Assembly (NCBI GenBank): GCA_024274705.1
Contig: JAJSAL010000041.1
Span: 1 to 64,000, forward strand
Direction: 5' to 3'
Source of the DNA: Spirochaetota bacterium
Lineage (GTDB): Bacteria > Spirochaetota > Spirochaetia > SPDA01 > JAJSAL01
Length of the DNA stretch: 64,000 nt
In this document: positions 26,499-35,284 of the stretch, one piece after another
Layout of the letters: every line of letters begins with the position of its first letter
Position numbering within the stretch: position 1 is the stretch's first letter
Notes under the pieces: generated by a model
The model's input: the letters and a program-made list of their open reading frames with translations, nothing else
Database searches by the model: none
Told to the model about the DNA's origin: nothing
Position numbers and translations under genes: made by a program

Positions 26499-27857
26499 TT
26501 AAAATAATGCACCGATCTCCTCGGCAGCTTTATCCAGAGCTTCTTTTGCCGTTAATTCGTGTGTTATGGCCTGGTTAATCCGAAGTCCGAGTATATTCTG
26601 GATTTCCGATGCCTGTGGATTCCGGGGCCGGTAATCCCCATCCCCGTTCTCATAGGCTTTCAGCATCTCTTTAAGCCACGGCATTTTTCCGTTCAACTCC
26701 GGGTCTGTCACGGTGGAACGGCGTATAGGCTGCCCGTCGTTGAGCAACCATTCCTTCTGTGCTTCGGGGCTGGTTATCCATTTGATATATTCCCAGGCGA
26801 TTTCCTGTTCTTCCGCCGAAGAATCCGCATTGATGCCGATACCCCAGCCTCCTATACCGTAAAGTGCGTTGACCCCGGGAACGGTGGGTGTTACTGCCAA
26901 ACCGGTTTTCCCGGCAACTAACGAGATGGAGGGATCGTCATATCCTGCCCGGGCAATACTCCAACTGGACTGCATAACCGACTGACCTGTCCGGTACGAG
27001 GTTTCCCGGTCATCCCACCAGTATCCTATTGCCCCGGGAGGCGCCCACTTATCAAATATATCAACAAAAAACTCGAGGGAGGCCAGGCACTCCGGGCTGT
27101 TTACAGTAACATTGCCCGATTCATCCACGATTTGACCGCCGAAACCTCTCATATACTCCATCCAGTCCTGGGCTACAGCAGGTCCCCTGGCGCCGTTTGC
27201 CACCAGTCCATACAGGTTCTCATCGGGTCTGGTAAAGAACTCCGCGGCATCTGCCAGTTCATCCATGGTTGTAGGCGGTTTCAGTTCATACCCGTATTCG
27301 GCTTTAAACGCTTTTTGCTCTTCCGGGTCCTCGAAATAGGCTTTATTATAAATAAGATTATTGGCGTAGCCGGACATGGGAAAAGCGATCACTTTATCTT
27401 TCCATGTACCCATGGCCCACATGACAGGTAATATATCATCCGTATTTATTTCCGCCTCATCTCTTTTAATAAGCGATGACAGGTCAACAGTCCATCCTTT
27501 CTCTGCGAACTCACCGGTCCATACAATATCAACCGTAGCCAGGACATACTGGTTCGTATCGGTTGCATAATCCTGAGTGATTTTCTGCATAAGCTCCACG
27601 TACCCGAGGATATCTACTTCCACCCTGGCCCCGGTTTTTTCTTCAAACTGCTCACTCAAAACTTTCATGTAGGGGGCGAACTGGTCTCCCTGGGCAGCAA
27701 GACGGATAACTTTCCCTTCATACGGCTTAGCCGCTGGCGCCGGTTCTTCGGCTTGTACTGCGGGTTTCTCCATGGGTTCTTCCTGTTTCCCCCCTGCGAA
27801 TAGTGCAAGGGACATGGTCAGAAAAAGAACCAGAAAAATGATACATGTGTTTTTCAT
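26499..27857 (-). CDS. Extracellular solute-binding protein, family 1 (sugar type)
   Basis: Periplasmic binding protein, 452 residues. The signal peptide (hydrophobic residues 5-20) ends 'LALFAGGKQEE', with no lipobox cysteine, followed by a Pro/Glu-rich linker. Mature landmarks include 'LSEQFEEKTGARVEVDI', 'FPMSGYANNLIYNKAYF' and the late 'WEYIKWITSPEAQKEWLL', typical of MalE-like proteins. The frame is open to 27911; ATG 27857 follows GGAGAT. The ligand is probably a carbohydrate or sugar-like compound given the kinase and aldolase genes. Confidence 0.88.
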   Translation of the reverse strand: MKNTCIIFLVLFLTMSLALFAGGKQEEPMEKPAVQAEEPAPAAKPYEGKVIRLAAQGDQFAPYMKVLSEQFEEKTGARVEVDILGYVELMQKITQDYATDTNQYVLATVDIVWTGEFAEKGWTVDLSSLIKRDEAEINTDDILPVMWAMGTWKDKVIAFPMSGYANNLIYNKAYFEDPEEQKAFKAEYGYELKPPTTMDELADAAEFFTRPDENLYGLVANGARGPAVAQDWMEYMRGFGGQIVDESGNVTVNSPECLASLEFFVDIFDKWAPPGAIGYWWDDRETSYRTGQSVMQSSWSIARAGYDDPSISLVAGKTGLAVTPTVPGVNALYGIGGWGIGINADSSAEEQEIAWEYIKWITSPEAQKEWLLNDGQPIRRSTVTDPELNGKMPWLKEMLKAYENGDGDYRPRNPQASEIQNILGLRINQAITHELTAKEALDKAAEEIGALF

Positions 27858-27933
27858 TTTAATCTCCTTGAATTTATTGTATTTTGAATTCCATTTTTTT
27901 AATGTTCTCATGTTACATGGTTTTACCTCCTTA

Positions 27934-28968
27934 TTATGTATGCAGCTTTACGACAGCCCTGTAGCTGTCCGGTAGAAGGGCCGCTTTAAAAGCCTCGTCT
28001 ATTTCTTCCAGGGAAAAGATGTCGTAGATGAAATCTTTTGTCGGTACAATTCCATAAGAGAGCATCCTGGAAGCCTGGAGAAAATCAGATGTTGCCGGAC
28101 CGGATGACCCGGTTATGACAACTTCCGAGTAGTGAACTGAATTGGGGTCCATGGGCAGTTCCCTGTTCGGGTGAAATGAACCGTACAGTACGATCCGGCC
28201 GGTCTTGCGTACAACGGACAGCCCGGTAACGACGAGGTCCGGCATGTTTGTCGTGATAAAAACAACGTCCGCCCCTTCACCCCGGGTAAGTTCCTTTACG
28301 GTTTCAACAACATCTTCCTGAAACGGATCTATACATATATGAGCTCCGAGTTTTCGTGCAAGACTGCGCCGGGCTTCAACAGGTTCGATGATAACCGTTC
28401 TTGCCCCCTGGAGCAGGGCGAGAATCCCATGGATCTGTCCCATGATGCCTGCACCGAAGATGACAACCGTATCACCTAAGTTGATGCCGCTCCGTTTAAC
28501 GCTGTGAATGCAGCAGGACAGGGGCTCCGTAAATGCGGCATCTTTGAGAGAGATGTCGTTGAATATCGAAAACACCCGCTCCACCTGGAGGGTAATATAT
28601 TGAGCGAGTCCACCGCTTCCGGGTATCCCTTTATATAAACGCTTTTTTGCTTTTCCTGTACACTGATTATCGAGTCCCTGGTAGCAGTATGAACAGTGAC
28701 CGCAGTGATCAAGGGTTTTGAAGGCTACTTTGTCACCCACCTTGAAACCGGTTACCGTTTCATCCGGTATCCTTTCGATAATGCCGGAAGCTTCGTGCCC
28801 CGGGATAAAGGGCAGGCCGACGCCGGACAGGCCGGAATAAATTCGTTGCTCCCATGTACAGAGAAGACAGTATTCAATACGGATAAGAACTTCTCCGGGT
28901 GCCGGTTCCGGTTTGTTAACTTCCTTTACGGTAACAGTTTTCACATCTTCGACAACAGCTGCTTTCAT
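27934..28968 (-). CDS. Zinc-binding medium-chain dehydrogenase (sorbitol/threonine dehydrogenase type)
   Basis: NAD(P)-dependent dehydrogenase, 344 residues. Catalytic-zinc residues lie in 'CLLCTWEQ' and 'PGHEASG'; the structural zinc site is C-x2-C-x2-C-x7-C ('CGHCSYCYQGLDNQC'); the Rossmann loop is 'IFGAGIMGQ'. It likely oxidises a polyol or hydroxy sugar before phosphorylation or cleavage by the kinase and aldolase encoded upstream. Gap of 36 bases to the aldolase gene. Confidence 0.87.
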   Translation of the reverse strand: MKAAVVEDVKTVTVKEVNKPEPAPGEVLIRIEYCLLCTWEQRIYSGLSGVGLPFIPGHEASGIIERIPDETVTGFKVGDKVAFKTLDHCGHCSYCYQGLDNQCTGKAKKRLYKGIPGSGGLAQYITLQVERVFSIFNDISLKDAAFTEPLSCCIHSVKRSGINLGDTVVIFGAGIMGQIHGILALLQGARTVIIEPVEARRSLARKLGAHICIDPFQEDVVETVKELTRGEGADVVFITTNMPDLVVTGLSVVRKTGRIVLYGSFHPNRELPMDPNSVHYSEVVITGSSGPATSDFLQASRMLSYGIVPTKDFIYDIFSLEEIDEAFKAALLPDSYRAVVKLHT

Positions 28969-29004
28969 ATACGTTCTCCTTTCAAGACCCGGGTTTTCAT
29001 CCGG

Positions 29005-29778
29005 CTATCCAATCAGCCGGAGAGCCTCCTGGTATCCCTTACCCTCATGCACGATACTGACCAGGGCTCTGGTCACGGCTCCGGGCCTTTCATGCTTCCA
29101 TATGTTGCGTCCTATAGCCACTCCCGCACTGCCGGCATCGATCGAGCCCCGGACGACCTGGAACAACCCTTGTAAATCCGTTGTATGGTTTCCTCCCAGG
29201 ATGACTACCGGGACAAAACACCCTTCGACAATTTCCCTGAACTCTTCCGCTGTACCGGAAAAGGTCGTTTTTATTACGGAAGCCCCTAATTCCGCGCCGA
29301 TGCGGGCTGCCAGTTTCACGTTCTCCACCGTATTGGCCGGTTCCGGAGCAAAACCGCCGGGAAGCATTTCTGCAATTAACGGCACATCCCATTCACGGCA
29401 TTTAGCCGCCAGGCAGGCAATGTTTCCCAAAGTTTCCTCCTCGTTCGGAGCACCGGGAAATCCCATGACCGCGACTGCATCGGCACCGATTTTAAGAGCA
29501 TCTTCCAGTTGATAAAGTAAGACTCCTCCCGGGTTCTCACTCAATACCGAGCTCCCTCCGTCCAGGCGCAGTATTAAGCCGGTACTCTTAAGTTCCTCCC
29601 GGTAACACAGGGCGGTACCATAGTTGACGATAAACGCATCGGAGCCTCCCTCTGCAATGGCCCTGATTTTTTCTCCTGTTTTTTTAAGCTCCGGAAGAAC
29701 CTGTAATGCGGACCCATGATCTATCGCTACAATTACCGTTTTCCCGTCGTTTCGAAAAATCCTGCTCATCCTACGCAT
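29005..29778 (-). CDS. Class I aldolase of the DeoC/LsrF/archaeal FBA family
   Basis: A 257-residue TIM-barrel aldolase. 'VIVAIDHGSAL' opens the barrel, the Schiff-base Lys is in 'GASVIKTTFSG' near residue 168, and phosphate-binding loops are 'ILGGNHTT' and 'GVAIGRNIWKH'. It overlaps the kinase stop. Relatives include fructose-bisphosphate aldolase, LsrF and sulfolactaldehyde-type aldolases. It should cleave the phosphorylated product of the FGGY kinase; the sugar is unknown. Confidence 0.8.
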   Translation of the reverse strand: MRRMSRIFRNDGKTVIVAIDHGSALQVLPELKKTGEKIRAIAEGGSDAFIVNYGTALCYREELKSTGLILRLDGGSSVLSENPGGVLLYQLEDALKIGADAVAVMGFPGAPNEEETLGNIACLAAKCREWDVPLIAEMLPGGFAPEPANTVENVKLAARIGAELGASVIKTTFSGTAEEFREIVEGCFVPVVILGGNHTTDLQGLFQVVRGSIDAGSAGVAIGRNIWKHERPGAVTRALVSIVHEGKGYQEALRLIG

Positions 29779-31253
29779 TGCTTTTCCTCTCCTCCTTTAA
29801 GTAGAGCTTGAGTGTGAAACGTTGTTTTGAGAAGTTCGTACAGTTTTTTGTATTCCCCAAAGAGCCGGGAATACCAGTCATGTCTGTTCCGGTCCGGATA
29901 AAATGTATCCGTCGATTCAACCCAATGATCCACGAGATCTCCCATTGGACATTTTTCCATGCCGTAAGCGGCAAGCAGGGCAGAACCAAGCGCAGCCGAT
30001 GATTTGATCTTCATCGTTCTGTATGTTTTTCCGGTTACATCCGCTTTTATTTGAAGCCAAACCCCGCTCCCGGCACCGCCTCCTGTTGCCCGGACCGATT
30101 CGCCCATTATGCTGCCGTTTGCCCCGAGGATTTCCAGGTTCTGGCGCACTCCGAAAGCGACACCCTGAAGCACAGCCTGTACCAGCGTGGCTGTGCTGTC
30201 CTGTTCCGTCAGACCGGCAAAAACGCCCCGGGCTTTTTCATCCCAGACGGGACTTCGTTCTCCCCTTAAGTAAGGGAGAAACAGGAGAGGTGTCGGCCTG
30301 GCAGTGTCTACCTGTTTCAGGAATTGAGGTAGTGTTGCCCTGCTCCTGCCGGCGACTCGAAGTATCCACTCCAAAGCACCGCCGGTACTGGACATCATCT
30401 GGATCATAATCGATCTGCCTGGAATTATATGAAGATCGTTATTCAGGCTTCCCGTGGACAGGGAAGTCTCTCTTAGATTTTCGATTTCTCCGCATAATGA
30501 AATACAGGTGGATGTGCCGGTCCCGTCCACTATATCACCTGCTTCTATTGCACCTGCTCCTAAGGCTTCACAATAGGCGTCGATCCCCCCTGCCAAGACG
30601 GATAATCCATCCGGAAGGCCGCAGCCTTTGCTGAAATCGTTCCCCGTTTTACCCACCTCTTCCCACGGATCGATTACACGGGGAAAAATTTCAACCGGAA
30701 CCGGTCTTGGAAGATTCTGTATGGGTTCCCGGTACAGGGGATCCATGAAAAAGGTGATTGTCGATGCAGTCGAGCGGTCTATAATACTTTCTCCTGTAAG
30801 GAGACGGACAAGATAATCTTTGGGATACAATACTGTGACGCCTTCCTGGAGCAGTTCCGGGGTATTACGAAGGAAATGAAGTATTTTGGCTTCGTAACTG
30901 GTTCCGTCTTTTTGAAACCCTTTCTCCTGAAGCTTAAGTTCATGCGCCTCTTTTTCAGCGCTGCTGTCCTGCCATGTAATAACGTCTGATAAAGGTTCCC
31001 CCTGCCGATCGAGAAAAACGATACTGGGACCATGGCCGGCGAGGCAGATTCCCCGGAGGTTTTTACCTTTCTCCGGAGCCTCCTTGACCATTCTTTCTAA
31101 AAGGATGAACAACGTTTCGCGCAGTACTGCGGGCCGTTGTATGCCGGGCCCACCGATGGTTTTCGGATAATCCTGGCGGAACTCTTCAATCCCCTTTTCG
31201 TGCAAGAGCACACCCTTTATACTTCCTGTGCCGACATCAATTCCCAGGTAGAT
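29766..31253 (-). CDS. FGGY-family carbohydrate kinase with non-canonical AUC start
   Basis: Sugar kinase of the xylulokinase/LsrK type, about 495 residues if started at the ATC at 31253. The invariant phosphate-loop motif 'YLGIDVGTGSIKG' is encoded at 31250-31212, but there is no ATG, GTG or TTG in frame between the GntR stop (31277-31275) and this motif. The first canonical start (GTG 31211) would delete it. An SD 'AAGGAG' (31266-31261) is ideally placed for the ATC at 31253. Other motifs: 'GGIDAYCEALGAG', 'DGTGTSTCISL', 'TGGGAGSGVW'. Either AUC initiates or an ATG mutated. Substrate unknown. Confidence 0.8.
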   Translation of the reverse strand: MYLGIDVGTGSIKGVLLHEKGIEEFRQDYPKTIGGPGIQRPAVLRETLFILLERMVKEAPEKGKNLRGICLAGHGPSIVFLDRQGEPLSDVITWQDSSAEKEAHELKLQEKGFQKDGTSYEAKILHFLRNTPELLQEGVTVLYPKDYLVRLLTGESIIDRSTASTITFFMDPLYREPIQNLPRPVPVEIFPRVIDPWEEVGKTGNDFSKGCGLPDGLSVLAGGIDAYCEALGAGAIEAGDIVDGTGTSTCISLCGEIENLRETSLSTGSLNNDLHIIPGRSIMIQMMSSTGGALEWILRVAGRSRATLPQFLKQVDTARPTPLLFLPYLRGERSPVWDEKARGVFAGLTEQDSTATLVQAVLQGVAFGVRQNLEILGANGSIMGESVRATGGGAGSGVWLQIKADVTGKTYRTMKIKSSAALGSALLAAYGMEKCPMGDLVDHWVESTDTFYPDRNRHDWYSRLFGEYKKLYELLKTTFHTQALLKGGEEKQCVG

Positions 31254-31274
31254 GATTCTTCTCCTTGTTGGTTC

Positions 31275-32021
31275 CTACCGTTTCAGTTTGATCTGGAATT
31301 TATACCTGTCACTGCGATAGACACCTTCAGCGTATTCAATAGGAATCCCTTGTGTGTCATAGGTGGTGTTTCTTATCAGGAGCACGCACTCTCCCGGTTG
31401 AATTCCCAACAGCTCAGCTTCATATTCCATTGCGACCGTTGCTTCAACTTCCTTATCAGCTCCTGCAATCGGCCGGTCGCAGCGGTTCTCGATCAGCCAA
31501 TACATGGACACAGAAAAATCGTCATGTTCCTTGAGCCCGAGATCGTAACGAAGATAAGAGGTGAAGAGCGCTATGGGCTCATTGTTTATATATCGCAGTC
31601 TCTGTACATACAGGATTTTCTCTTCCGGTCTGATGTCAAGATGGTTAGCGATTCTCTCGGGCGCCCCGATACACTTGACTTCCAGAACCCGGGTTTTTAC
31701 TTTTGCTCCCTGGGCTATCATTTTCTCGGTAAAACTTTTCAGGCTTGTAAATTGTTCAACCATCCTTCTGGGAGCAACCGCCGTTCCTTTTCCCTGTTTT
31801 CTCACCAGAAGATCCTCATAAACCAGTCCTTCCAAGGCGTTCCGAACTGTTATCCGGCTGACGTTATACCGTTTTTGCAATTCCGCTTCACTGGGAATGA
31901 GCCGGCCTTCATGGTAATGCCCCTTGAGGATTTTTTGCCTGATTATTTCCTGCAACTGGAAATAGAGGGGAACCGGACTTCTTTCATCGAGTTTATCTTT
32001 CTCACGATCTTGATTTGTCAT
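31275..32021 (-). CDS. GntR-family (HutC/UTRA) regulator of the kinase-aldolase operon
   Basis: A 248-residue regulator. The winged helix spans residues 17-80 ('LIPSEAELQKRYNVSRITVR', then 'LLVRKQGKGTAVA'), followed by a UTRA domain ending 'EYAEGVYRSDRYKF'. It is first in the minus-strand operon, with the kinase immediately after in the same frame. A perfect palindrome TTATAACGTTATAA covers its promoter, so autoregulation is likely. ATG 32021 has no Shine-Dalgarno sequence. Confidence 0.87.
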   Translation of the reverse strand: MTNQDREKDKLDERSPVPLYFQLQEIIRQKILKGHYHEGRLIPSEAELQKRYNVSRITVRNALEGLVYEDLLVRKQGKGTAVAPRRMVEQFTSLKSFTEKMIAQGAKVKTRVLEVKCIGAPERIANHLDIRPEEKILYVQRLRYINNEPIALFTSYLRYDLGLKEHDDFSVSMYWLIENRCDRPIAGADKEVEATVAMEYEAELLGIQPGECVLLIRNTTYDTQGIPIEYAEGVYRSDRYKFQIKLKR

Positions 32022-32027
32022 AACTTG

Positions 32028-32041
32028 TTATAACGTTATAA
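32028..32041. promoter_or_regulatory. Perfect 14-bp palindrome, probable GntR operator
   Basis: TTATAACGTTATAA, seven bases upstream of the gntR start codon and overlapping the -10 region of its promoter. AT-rich palindromes of this size are usual for HutC-type GntR proteins. Confidence 0.6.
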
Positions 32042-32061
32042 TATGATATAATAAATGTCAA
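32035..32061 (-). promoter_or_regulatory. Promoter of the minus-strand GntR operon
   Basis: TTGACA (32061-32056), 15-base spacer, TATAAC (32040-32035). The expected start site leaves only about seven bases before ATG 32021, again without an SD. The short spacer would make it weak or activator-dependent. Confidence 0.45.
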
Positions 32062-32106
32062 GTCCTTTTTTTCATATAAAGCTTGACCGTGGATGTGGGA
32101 TCAGCT

Positions 32107-32125
32107 GTGTTAACAATTATAACAC
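32107..32125. promoter_or_regulatory. Inverted repeat in the divergent regulatory region
   Basis: GTGTTA (32107-32112) and TAACAC (32120-32125), perfect 6-base arms with a 7-base spacer, just upstream of the XRE-cupin promoter. It could be an operator for either divergent regulator. Confidence 0.4.
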
Positions 32126-32140
32126 AATGTAAATAAATAC

Positions 32141-32169
32141 TTTACAAGCTTTACAACCCGTTATATACT
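32141..32169 (+). promoter_or_regulatory. Promoter of the purine-type operon
   Basis: TTTACA (32141-32146), 17-base spacer, TATACT (32164-32169), about 45 bases before the XRE-cupin ATG. The genes from 32215 to 48176 lie on one strand with short gaps or overlaps and could all be read from here. Confidence 0.6.
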
Positions 32170-32214
32170 CAGGTCACGCATAATAACCACATCATAAGGA
32201 TTTAGCACAACCAT

Positions 32215-32754
32215 ATGATCGGGAAACGTATCAATACCAGGCGCCAGGAACTGGGTTTGAGTCTCCGGGAACTGGCACAGCAGACCGACCTGACAGCCAG
32301 CTACTTAAGCCAGGTAGAGAGGGACCTGACGGATCCTTCCATCAAATCTCTCCGGAAGATTGCGGATGCCCTCAAAGTTCCGATCATGTATTTTCTCGAA
32401 GAAGAGACAGAGTCTCCGAACCCGGTAATTCGAAAGGGTGAACGAAAAAAACTCAATCTTCCCTCTTCCCGCATCGTATACGAACTGCTGACCCCGGACC
32501 TGGACAGGAAAATGGAAATGTTCGTGTGCCGGCTTCAACCTGACGAGGAGAACATTGCCGCACCACTTAAGTCACCTACAGAGGAATGTCTCCTGGTGTT
32601 AAGGGGGTGTATCTGTATCGAACTGGAGGGAAACGTGCACGAACTATATGAGGGAGACAGCATCTATTTCGAAGGGCAGAAACTGGCAAAAATCTTCGCC
32701 AAAGGAAAAGACAAGGCGGTGTTCGTGTCCGCCATTACTCCGGCGGTTTTCTAA
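32215..32754 (+). CDS. XRE-family regulator with cupin sensor domain
   Basis: A 179-residue regulator: an N-terminal helix-turn-helix ('LSLRELAQQTDLTASYLSQV', residues 16-35) and a C-terminal cupin barrel ('LVLRGCICIELEGNVHELYE') that would bind a small effector. Such proteins commonly control nearby catabolic genes (compare PuuR). It heads the purine-type operon, 14 bases before ygeY. SD is weak and distant. Confidence 0.85.
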   Translation: MIGKRINTRRQELGLSLRELAQQTDLTASYLSQVERDLTDPSIKSLRKIADALKVPIMYFLEEETESPNPVIRKGERKKLNLPSSRIVYELLTPDLDRKMEMFVCRLQPDEENIAAPLKSPTEECLLVLRGCICIELEGNVHELYEGDSIYFEGQKLAKIFAKGKDKAVFVSAITPAVF

Positions 32755-32768
32755 AGGAGGGTAATGAA

Positions 32769-33965
32769 ATGAGCGGTATTTTCAGGCAGGTCAAAGATTA
32801 CCTGTCGAAGGAGGAGGAGAACCTGGTCGGTTTTCTTTCGGAAATCATCGACATAAAGAGTATTACAGGGAAGGAAGAGGCGGTTATCAGGCGTGTAAAG
32901 GAAGAGATGGAGCGGTCCGGTTTTGATGAAGTGATGGTGGACTCCATCGGCAACGTGGCCGGCAGGATCGGAAGCGGTCCGAAGACTATCGTGCTCGATG
33001 CCCATATCGACACGGTGGATGTGGATATGGACAAGTGGGACTCCGATCCGTTCAAAGCGGTGATAAAGGACGGAAAACTCTACGGCCGGGGCGCCTGTGA
33101 TGATAAAGGGCCATTTGCAGCCCTTCTGTTTGCAGGGAAGGCCATGAAGACCCTGGACCTGGTGCGGGATTTTACCGTGTATATTTCAGGGAGCGTTTCC
33201 GAAGAAGATTGCGAGGGCCTGGCCCTGGGTTCGTTCTTAAGGGAAAAGAATATTAATCCGGATTTTGTTGTCATCGCCGAGGCCAGCGATCTGATGATAT
33301 GCCGGGGACACCGGGGAAGGGCCCTCATCGAGGCGGATTTCCCGGGGAAATCCGTCCATGCCAGCATCCACGAACAGGGTGAAAATCCCATCGAGAAAGC
33401 ACTGCCCTTTGCTTCAGCCGTGGCGGAACTGGATAAAAACCTTAGTGAAGATCCGGAGTTGGGCAAGGGGGATATCACGGTAACCAGGATGGAGTGTACT
33501 TCTGTTTCTGTAAATACAGTCCCTTCGTCCTGCAAAGTGATTATGGACAGGAGGATGACCACCCTTGACAGCAGGGAAAGCATCTTGAAAGAGATGAGCT
33601 CACTCCCTAATGCAGACATGGCGGTAATCAGGTTTATCGAATACCGGGATAAGAGTTACAACGGGTACGTAAAAGAGGCGGAAGAATACTTTCCCGCCTG
33701 GGTCCTGGATGAAGATCACCCTCTTATTCAGGGAACGGTACAGGCGTATACGAAGATGTTCGGGAAAGACCCCACGGTTACTGTCTGGGGTTTCAGCACC
33801 AACGGTACCTATACCATGGGACAGGCAGGTATTCCAACGGTGGGGTTCGGCCCGGGGAAAGGGGAACTGGCCCACGGAAACAACGAGTATATCGATGTCA
33901 GCGACTTAAAGGAAGCAGCCATGTTTTACGCTTGTCTTCCCTCAGTACTGAGTGCAAAGGATTGA
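32769..33965 (+). CDS. ygeY: YgeY-like M20-family metallohydrolase
   Basis: Zinc hydrolase of the ArgE/DapE/M20 family, 398 residues, closest in appearance to YgeY of the enterobacterial anaerobic purine cluster. Metal-site motifs: 'VLDAHIDTVDVD', 'YGRGACDDKGPFAA', 'SVSEEDCEG', 'VVIAEASD' and the late 'LAHGNNEYIDV'. In urate-fermenting bacteria this gene is needed for ring-fragment breakdown; its exact reaction is not settled. SD 'AAAGGAGGG' is strong. Confidence 0.85.
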   Translation: MSGIFRQVKDYLSKEEENLVGFLSEIIDIKSITGKEEAVIRRVKEEMERSGFDEVMVDSIGNVAGRIGSGPKTIVLDAHIDTVDVDMDKWDSDPFKAVIKDGKLYGRGACDDKGPFAALLFAGKAMKTLDLVRDFTVYISGSVSEEDCEGLALGSFLREKNINPDFVVIAEASDLMICRGHRGRALIEADFPGKSVHASIHEQGENPIEKALPFASAVAELDKNLSEDPELGKGDITVTRMECTSVSVNTVPSSCKVIMDRRMTTLDSRESILKEMSSLPNADMAVIRFIEYRDKSYNGYVKEAEEYFPAWVLDEDHPLIQGTVQAYTKMFGKDPTVTVWGFSTNGTYTMGQAGIPTVGFGPGKGELAHGNNEYIDVSDLKEAAMFYACLPSVLSAKD

Positions 33966-33967
33966 TT

Positions 33968-35284
33968 ATGGGAACGCTGCTTTTGGGAAGCTATCTTCTG
34001 GGTGAACAGGGACAGGCACGGAAAGGGTGGGGCGTCGCGTTTCATGAGGATACTATAGAGGAAACCGGTCCCAATGGTATGCTGAAGGAGAAGTATCCTC
34101 GTTATGAGGTGCTGGACTGCACGGGTAAGATTATCTCCCCTGGATTTGTAAACGCCCATATGCACTGTTACGGGGTCCTTGCCCACGGAATTACCGTTCC
34201 CGCACGTATCGACAGCTTTGAGAGTTTTCTGGATGATTTCTGGTGGCCCCTGGTGGAGAACCGGATCGATTATAAAATGATCGAGGTGACAACCCGGAAC
34301 GCAGTCATGGAGCTCCTTGCAAGCGGCGTTACCTCCTTCTGTGACGTGCTGGAAGCCCCTTATGCCGTTCCCGGTGCTCTTGAAACCCAGGCGCGTGTTC
34401 TCGACGAGACAGGTATGAGGGGGGTGCTCTCCTTTGAGGCCTGCCAGCGCATCAGCGATGAGAACGGTTTGCAGGGTCTTAATGAAAACAGGGATTTCTA
34501 CCTGAACTACCAGCGCCATCCCCGTATTTCCGGTATGATGTGTATTCACACAACCTTTACCTGCGACAAAGATTTTATCCGGAAAGCGAAAGCTTTGGCC
34601 CGGGAGGCCGGCTCGGGTATACAGATGCATCTCTCCGAGAGTAAATATGAACCTGCACAATGTCTCGGGAACCACGGTAATCTGCCGGTGGAACTCTACG
34701 ATGAACTCGGGATTTTAGGGAGTGATGTTCTGGCCTCCCAGGGAGTGAAGCTGGAAGAACGGGAAATCGATATCATCGCCCGCCGGGGGATGAATATAGT
34801 GCATGTCCCTTTAAGCAACTGTGAAGTAGGCGGGGGTGTCTCCCCGGTTCCGAAACTCCTGGATAAAAAGATCACTGTAGCCCTTGGCACGGACGGGTAT
34901 ATCAATAATTTTTTCGAGGTGATGCGGGGTGCCTTCCTCATTCACAAGGCCTTCAGCGAGAACCCGGAGGTCATGCCGGCAGAAACGGTGTTTACCATGG
35001 CAACCGAATTCGGCGGCAGGGCCCTGCGTAAATGGAAGACCGGTGTTCTCAAAGCGGGGTATAAGGCGGACATCATCACCATCGAACCTGCACTGCCGAC
35101 CCCGCTGAATGCAGACAATATCTATGATCAGCTTATTCTGTACTGCAACCCGGTAAACGTGAAAGAGGTGTTTGTAAACGGCAGGCTCCTGAAAAAAGGA
35201 GGCCGTCTTCCGGATTTTGATGAGCAGGCCGTCAGGAAAGACGTGCAGGAGCAGGCTCTCCGTCTATGGGAGGACATAAGATGA
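33968..35284 (+). CDS. ssnA: SsnA-like amidohydrolase with an altered metal site
   Basis: A 438-residue amidohydrolase resembling SsnA of the purine cluster. It has 'GFVNAHMHCYGVL', 'IQMHLSESKYE' and 'ALGTDGYINN'. However, the usual His-rich strand (LLAHCVHL in relatives, present in the gene at 13256) reads 'VLASQGVKL', so a metal-ligand His is replaced by Gln. It may use another ligand or have lost hydrolase activity. ATG 33968 lies two bases after the ygeY stop. Confidence 0.78.
   Translation: MGTLLLGSYLLGEQGQARKGWGVAFHEDTIEETGPNGMLKEKYPRYEVLDCTGKIISPGFVNAHMHCYGVLAHGITVPARIDSFESFLDDFWWPLVENRIDYKMIEVTTRNAVMELLASGVTSFCDVLEAPYAVPGALETQARVLDETGMRGVLSFEACQRISDENGLQGLNENRDFYLNYQRHPRISGMMCIHTTFTCDKDFIRKAKALAREAGSGIQMHLSESKYEPAQCLGNHGNLPVELYDELGILGSDVLASQGVKLEEREIDIIARRGMNIVHVPLSNCEVGGGVSPVPKLLDKKITVALGTDGYINNFFEVMRGAFLIHKAFSENPEVMPAETVFTMATEFGGRALRKWKTGVLKAGYKADIITIEPALPTPLNADNIYDQLILYCNPVNVKEVFVNGRLLKKGGRLPDFDEQAVRKDVQEQALRLWEDIR

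Noticed and set aside
31254..31277. Read-through of the gntR TAG to make a GntR-kinase fusion.
   Set aside because: Although in frame, an ideal ribosome site lies between the genes and the kinase motif starts exactly after it, so separate initiation is simpler.
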